NCBI GenBank assembly: GCA_030157745.1
Contig: JAOAUE010000022.1
Coordinates: 1-15,371 of the forward strand
Direction: 5' to 3'
DNA: 15,371 bases
Source: Minisyncoccota bacterium
GTDB lineage: Bacteria > Patescibacteriota > Minisyncoccia > Phycocordibacterales > UBA9973
A program made the position numbers and the translations under genes. Below the pieces are notes generated by a model, which saw only the letters and a program-made list of their open reading frames with translations, ran no database searches and was not told the origin of the DNA. This document shows, piece by piece, positions 13,272-15,371 of this stretch; position 1 is the first letter of the stretch, and each line of letters begins with the position of its first letter.

Positions 13272-14669
13272 ATGATAGAAGAACTACACAAAAAAATAAT
13301 TTCCAAAGAAATTTCTATCAAGGATTTGGTATCTTCTTATGTAGCAAAAGCCAAAGATGAAAAGTTAAATATTTTCCGTGAAGTTTTTGATGATATAGAT
13401 GCTCAGGTAGAGTATGCACAAAGTTTGCTCGATAACGGTAAAGCAACCAAACTAACTGGCATACCACTATCTATCAAAGACAACATAATGTTTGCCGGAC
13501 ACATCGCTGGAGCATGCTCTCATATGCTTGATCACCATAGGGCCGCTTATGACTCTACTGTTATAAAAGCTCTCAAAGATGCAGGTGCTATCATCATAGG
13601 TCGCACAAACATGGATGATGGAGCTATGGGCTCTAGTACTGAAAACTCAGCATACGGAGTAACACTAAACCCACATGATCATACTCGCGTACCAGGTGGA
13701 TCTTCTGGTGGATCAACTGCTTCTGTGGCAGAGGACTTGGTAGTATTTTCTCTAGGCTCAGATACTGGAGGCTCTATCAGACAACCTTCTGCTTTTTGTG
13801 GGGTAGTAGGACTTCTCCCTACATACGGCACTGTTTCTCGACACGGACTTATCGCTATGGGAAGCTCGCTCGATGTTATAGGGCCTATTGCAAAAAGTGT
13901 TGAGGACACAAAGATAATCTATGACACAATTTGTGCCGAAGATTCCTTTGATGCTACAAATGTCAAAAAACAAGATAGACTCGCTGATAATACCTTAAAG
14001 AAAAAAATAGCTATTCCAAAAGGAATATTTGATAACGGTGGTATTGATAAAGAAGTGCTTGAAAACTTTGAAAAAGTAAAAGCAGAGATGACTTCCAAAG
14101 GATTTTCTTTTGAAGAGGTAGATCTTCCGCACTTTGGAGATGCACTTGCTGTTTACTACATCATTATGCCTGCTGAAGTTTCTTCGAACTTGGCAAGGCT
14201 CGATGGTATCAGATATGGTGAAAGAGTAGGAGACTCAAAGGTTCAACAAGACCTTTATGGAGATACTCGTGGAGCGCTCTTTGGAAAAGAGGTTCGACGC
14301 AGAATTCTTCTCGGTACATATGTGTTATCTCATGGATATTATGATGCTTACTACAACAAAGCTGTGGCGCTAAGAAACGTCATAAGAGAAGAACTGGAAA
14401 ATACTCTAAAGGATTATGATGCTATCTTTACTCCGACAACCCCAACTCCCGCTTTTAAAATAGGTGAGAAGTCAGGAGACCCTGTACAGATGTATTTGGC
14501 AGATCTTTTTACTGTTCCAGCCAACATCGCTCAACATCCAGCTATTTCTGTCCCATCAGGCAAGACCACAGAAGGTCTTCCGCTCGGAGTGCAGTTCATC
14601 GGAGCGAGATTTGCCGAAGAGAAACTTTTTGCTTTGGCTAAAGAAGTAGAGGATATAACAAATTCTTAA
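13272..14669 (+). CDS. gatA: Asp-tRNA(Asn)/Glu-tRNA(Gln) amidotransferase subunit A
   Basis: The product has 465 residues, slightly short of the usual 480 or so. It is an amidase-signature enzyme with the full Ser-cisSer-Lys triad: Lys69 in 'PLSIKDNI', cis-Ser144 in 'PGGSSGGS' and nucleophile Ser168 in 'GSDTGGSIRQP'. The spacing matches that known for Staphylococcus aureus GatA (79/154/178). Further family motifs are 'GSSTENSAYG' (120-129), 'RRRILLGTYVLSHGYYDAYYNKA' in the C-terminal half, 'DAIFTPTTPTPAF', and 'LPLGVQFIG' near the end. It frees ammonia from glutamine, which is channelled to GatB for tRNA-bound Glu or Asp. 'NMDDGAMG' replaces the usual 'NMDEFAMG'. The start is supported by AGGAG 7 bases upstream. 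Confidence 0.98.
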   Translation: MIEELHKKIISKEISIKDLVSSYVAKAKDEKLNIFREVFDDIDAQVEYAQSLLDNGKATKLTGIPLSIKDNIMFAGHIAGACSHMLDHHRAAYDSTVIKALKDAGAIIIGRTNMDDGAMGSSTENSAYGVTLNPHDHTRVPGGSSGGSTASVAEDLVVFSLGSDTGGSIRQPSAFCGVVGLLPTYGTVSRHGLIAMGSSLDVIGPIAKSVEDTKIIYDTICAEDSFDATNVKKQDRLADNTLKKKIAIPKGIFDNGGIDKEVLENFEKVKAEMTSKGFSFEEVDLPHFGDALAVYYIIMPAEVSSNLARLDGIRYGERVGDSKVQQDLYGDTRGALFGKEVRRRILLGTYVLSHGYYDAYYNKAVALRNVIREELENTLKDYDAIFTPTTPTPAFKIGEKSGDPVQMYLADLFTVPANIAQHPAISVPSGKTTEGLPLGVQFIGARFAEEKLFALAKEVEDITNS

Positions 14670-14678
14670 ATTGTAGGT

Positions 14679-14684
14679 TACAAT
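14679..14684 (+). promoter_or_regulatory. Possible -10 box before the RNxxxH membrane gene
   Basis: TACAAT lies between gatA and the next ATG, ending 9 bases before it. There is no proper extended TG and no clear -35. If active, the leader would be about 3 bases. Confidence 0.35.
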
Positions 14685-14693
14685 AATAAGAGT

Positions 14694-15341
14694 ATGGAAA
14701 CTCAAGTCCCAAACCCAGTCTTTCTAAATCTAGAATATATATTCTTTCTTATTTATAGAGCTATCAATAAGTTTTTTAATTTTTTGTTTGGCTCCAATAT
14801 TACAGATCCAAATGCAGGAAGCGAGTTTTTTCAAGGTCTTAAAACTTTTGCTACAATCTTGGTGATTATTCTCATCACTATTATTTTGTACTGTTTGGTT
14901 AGAATCTACGAACTTAAACAAGAAGATAAGCCCAAAAAACCAAAAGCAGTTGTTGGTGTAAAAACAAATACAGAAGCCGAGAGTACTGCAGGAGATAGAT
15001 TTGTTGATAGTTCTAGCCAAAAAGTGAATGAAACTTGGAATAGCATCAGAGCTAAGCTCTTATCGGACAATCCTAGTGACTGGAGACTAGCTATCATAGA
15101 GGCAGATATTTATCTAGACAAAGTACTTGATCAAAAAGGTTTTTATGGAGATACCCTCGGAGACAAACTCAAACAAATAACCCCTGAAAAATTACCTTCA
15201 GTACAAATAGCTTGGGAAGCTCACAAAGTACGCAACCGTATAGCCCACGATGGTGCTGATTATGTACTCACTCAGCCAGAAGCTCGTCGTACACTTTCAT
15301 ACTTTGAGATAACATTTCGAGACCTCGAAGTCATAGACTAG
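14694..15341 (+). CDS. Membrane-anchored protein with HEPN-like RNxxxH motif
   Basis: The 215-residue product has an aromatic, amphipathic N-terminal helix (11-32), a strong membrane helix (about 50-70), a Lys/Pro-rich linker (75-100) and a soluble, mostly helical domain (110-215). That domain contains 'DWRLAIIEADIYLDKVLDQ' (129-147) and 'AHKVRNRIAHDG' (176-187). Arg180-Asn181-x3-His185 fits exactly the RNxxxH signature of HEPN-fold ribonucleases, and the two flanking helices suit that fold. HEPN proteins are often toxins or antiviral RNases, but many are non-catalytic, so activity is not established. I do not recognise a named family. It lies 24 bases after gatA and may be co-transcribed with it. 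An alternative is a structural helical domain with a chance motif. Confidence 0.75.
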   Translation: METQVPNPVFLNLEYIFFLIYRAINKFFNFLFGSNITDPNAGSEFFQGLKTFATILVIILITIILYCLVRIYELKQEDKPKKPKAVVGVKTNTEAESTAGDRFVDSSSQKVNETWNSIRAKLLSDNPSDWRLAIIEADIYLDKVLDQKGFYGDTLGDKLKQITPEKLPSVQIAWEAHKVRNRIAHDGADYVLTQPEARRTLSYFEITFRDLEVID

Positions 15342-15342
15342 C

Positions 15343-15371
15343 TTGCAAGTATTCATAAAAACTTGTATTAT
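15343..15371 (+). promoter_or_regulatory. Promoter-like element at the window end
   Basis: TTGCAA (15343-15348), a 17-base spacer and TATTAT (15366-15371) make a reasonable -35/-10 pair just after the last stop codon. It would serve a + strand gene beyond the window. The sequence ends exactly at the hexamer, so nothing downstream can be checked. Confidence 0.45.

Noticed and set aside
1..15371. Search for CRISPR arrays, insertion sequences, attachment sites, tRNA or rRNA genes
   Set aside because: No regularly spaced repeats, no transposase or integrase, no terminal inverted repeats and no tRNA-like cloverleaf were noticed; gaps between genes are at most about 115 bases.

Overview
The window is an A+T-rich stretch of bacterial chromosome that is almost fully coding. 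It holds 19 supported genes, 18 on the + strand. The first two-thirds is a complete-looking type IV pilus (T4P) biogenesis locus. After it come the NAD-dependent DNA ligase gene (ligA), a small lone membrane gene on the - strand, gatC-gatA of the tRNA-dependent amidotransferase, and a membrane-anchored protein with a HEPN-like motif. The gene content points to a Candidate Phyla Radiation (Patescibacteria, Parcubacteria-like) genome: pilB, then a CheY-like receiver gene, then pilT and pilC; a FnIII-bearing PilP-like protein; no secretin, PilP lipoprotein or PilM in the cluster; few Shine-Dalgarno sites; very tight gene packing. This placement is inference from gene content. No rRNA or marker tree is available here.

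Layout. 3-434: single EamA-domain membrane protein. 494-2329: alignment-complex proteins (PilN-like, PilO-like, and a PilP-like/FnIII protein). 2332-6741: motors and platform (PilB, receiver domain, PilT, PilC), nearly gapless. 6742-6856: major pilin promoter and a leader packed with overlapping palindromes. 6857-7306: major pilin, closed by a strong intrinsic terminator (7322-7353). 7385-10533: prepilin peptidase and four minor pilins (GspH/FimT-, GspJ/PilW-, GspI/PilV- and PilX-like), with junctions overlapping or 2 nt apart. 10547-12547: ligA. 12608-12901 (-): 3-TM hypothetical protein with its own promoter and terminator. 12988-14669: gatC-gatA. 14694-15341: membrane protein with an RNxxxH motif. 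A promoter-like element for the next gene ends the window.

How the genes fit together. The peptidase matures the major and minor prepilins. PilN/PilO/PilP-like proteins and PilC form the inner-membrane platform. PilB drives extension and PilT retraction, and the receiver domain between their genes is a plausible control input. The pilin has its own extended -10 promoter and terminator, so it can be expressed at a different level from the machinery.

The most interesting signals are: two extended -10 promoters placed so that transcription would start at or next to the ATG (pilD, gatC), suggesting leaderless mRNAs; a chain of overlapping palindromes in the pilin leader; a PilB with no zinc tetracysteine; a PilP-like protein whose C-terminal domain is FnIII-like; a membrane-anchored RNxxxH protein; and no TGA stop codon among the 19 genes. 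No CRISPR array, insertion sequence, tRNA or rRNA was seen. No stretch over 300 bases lacks a gene.
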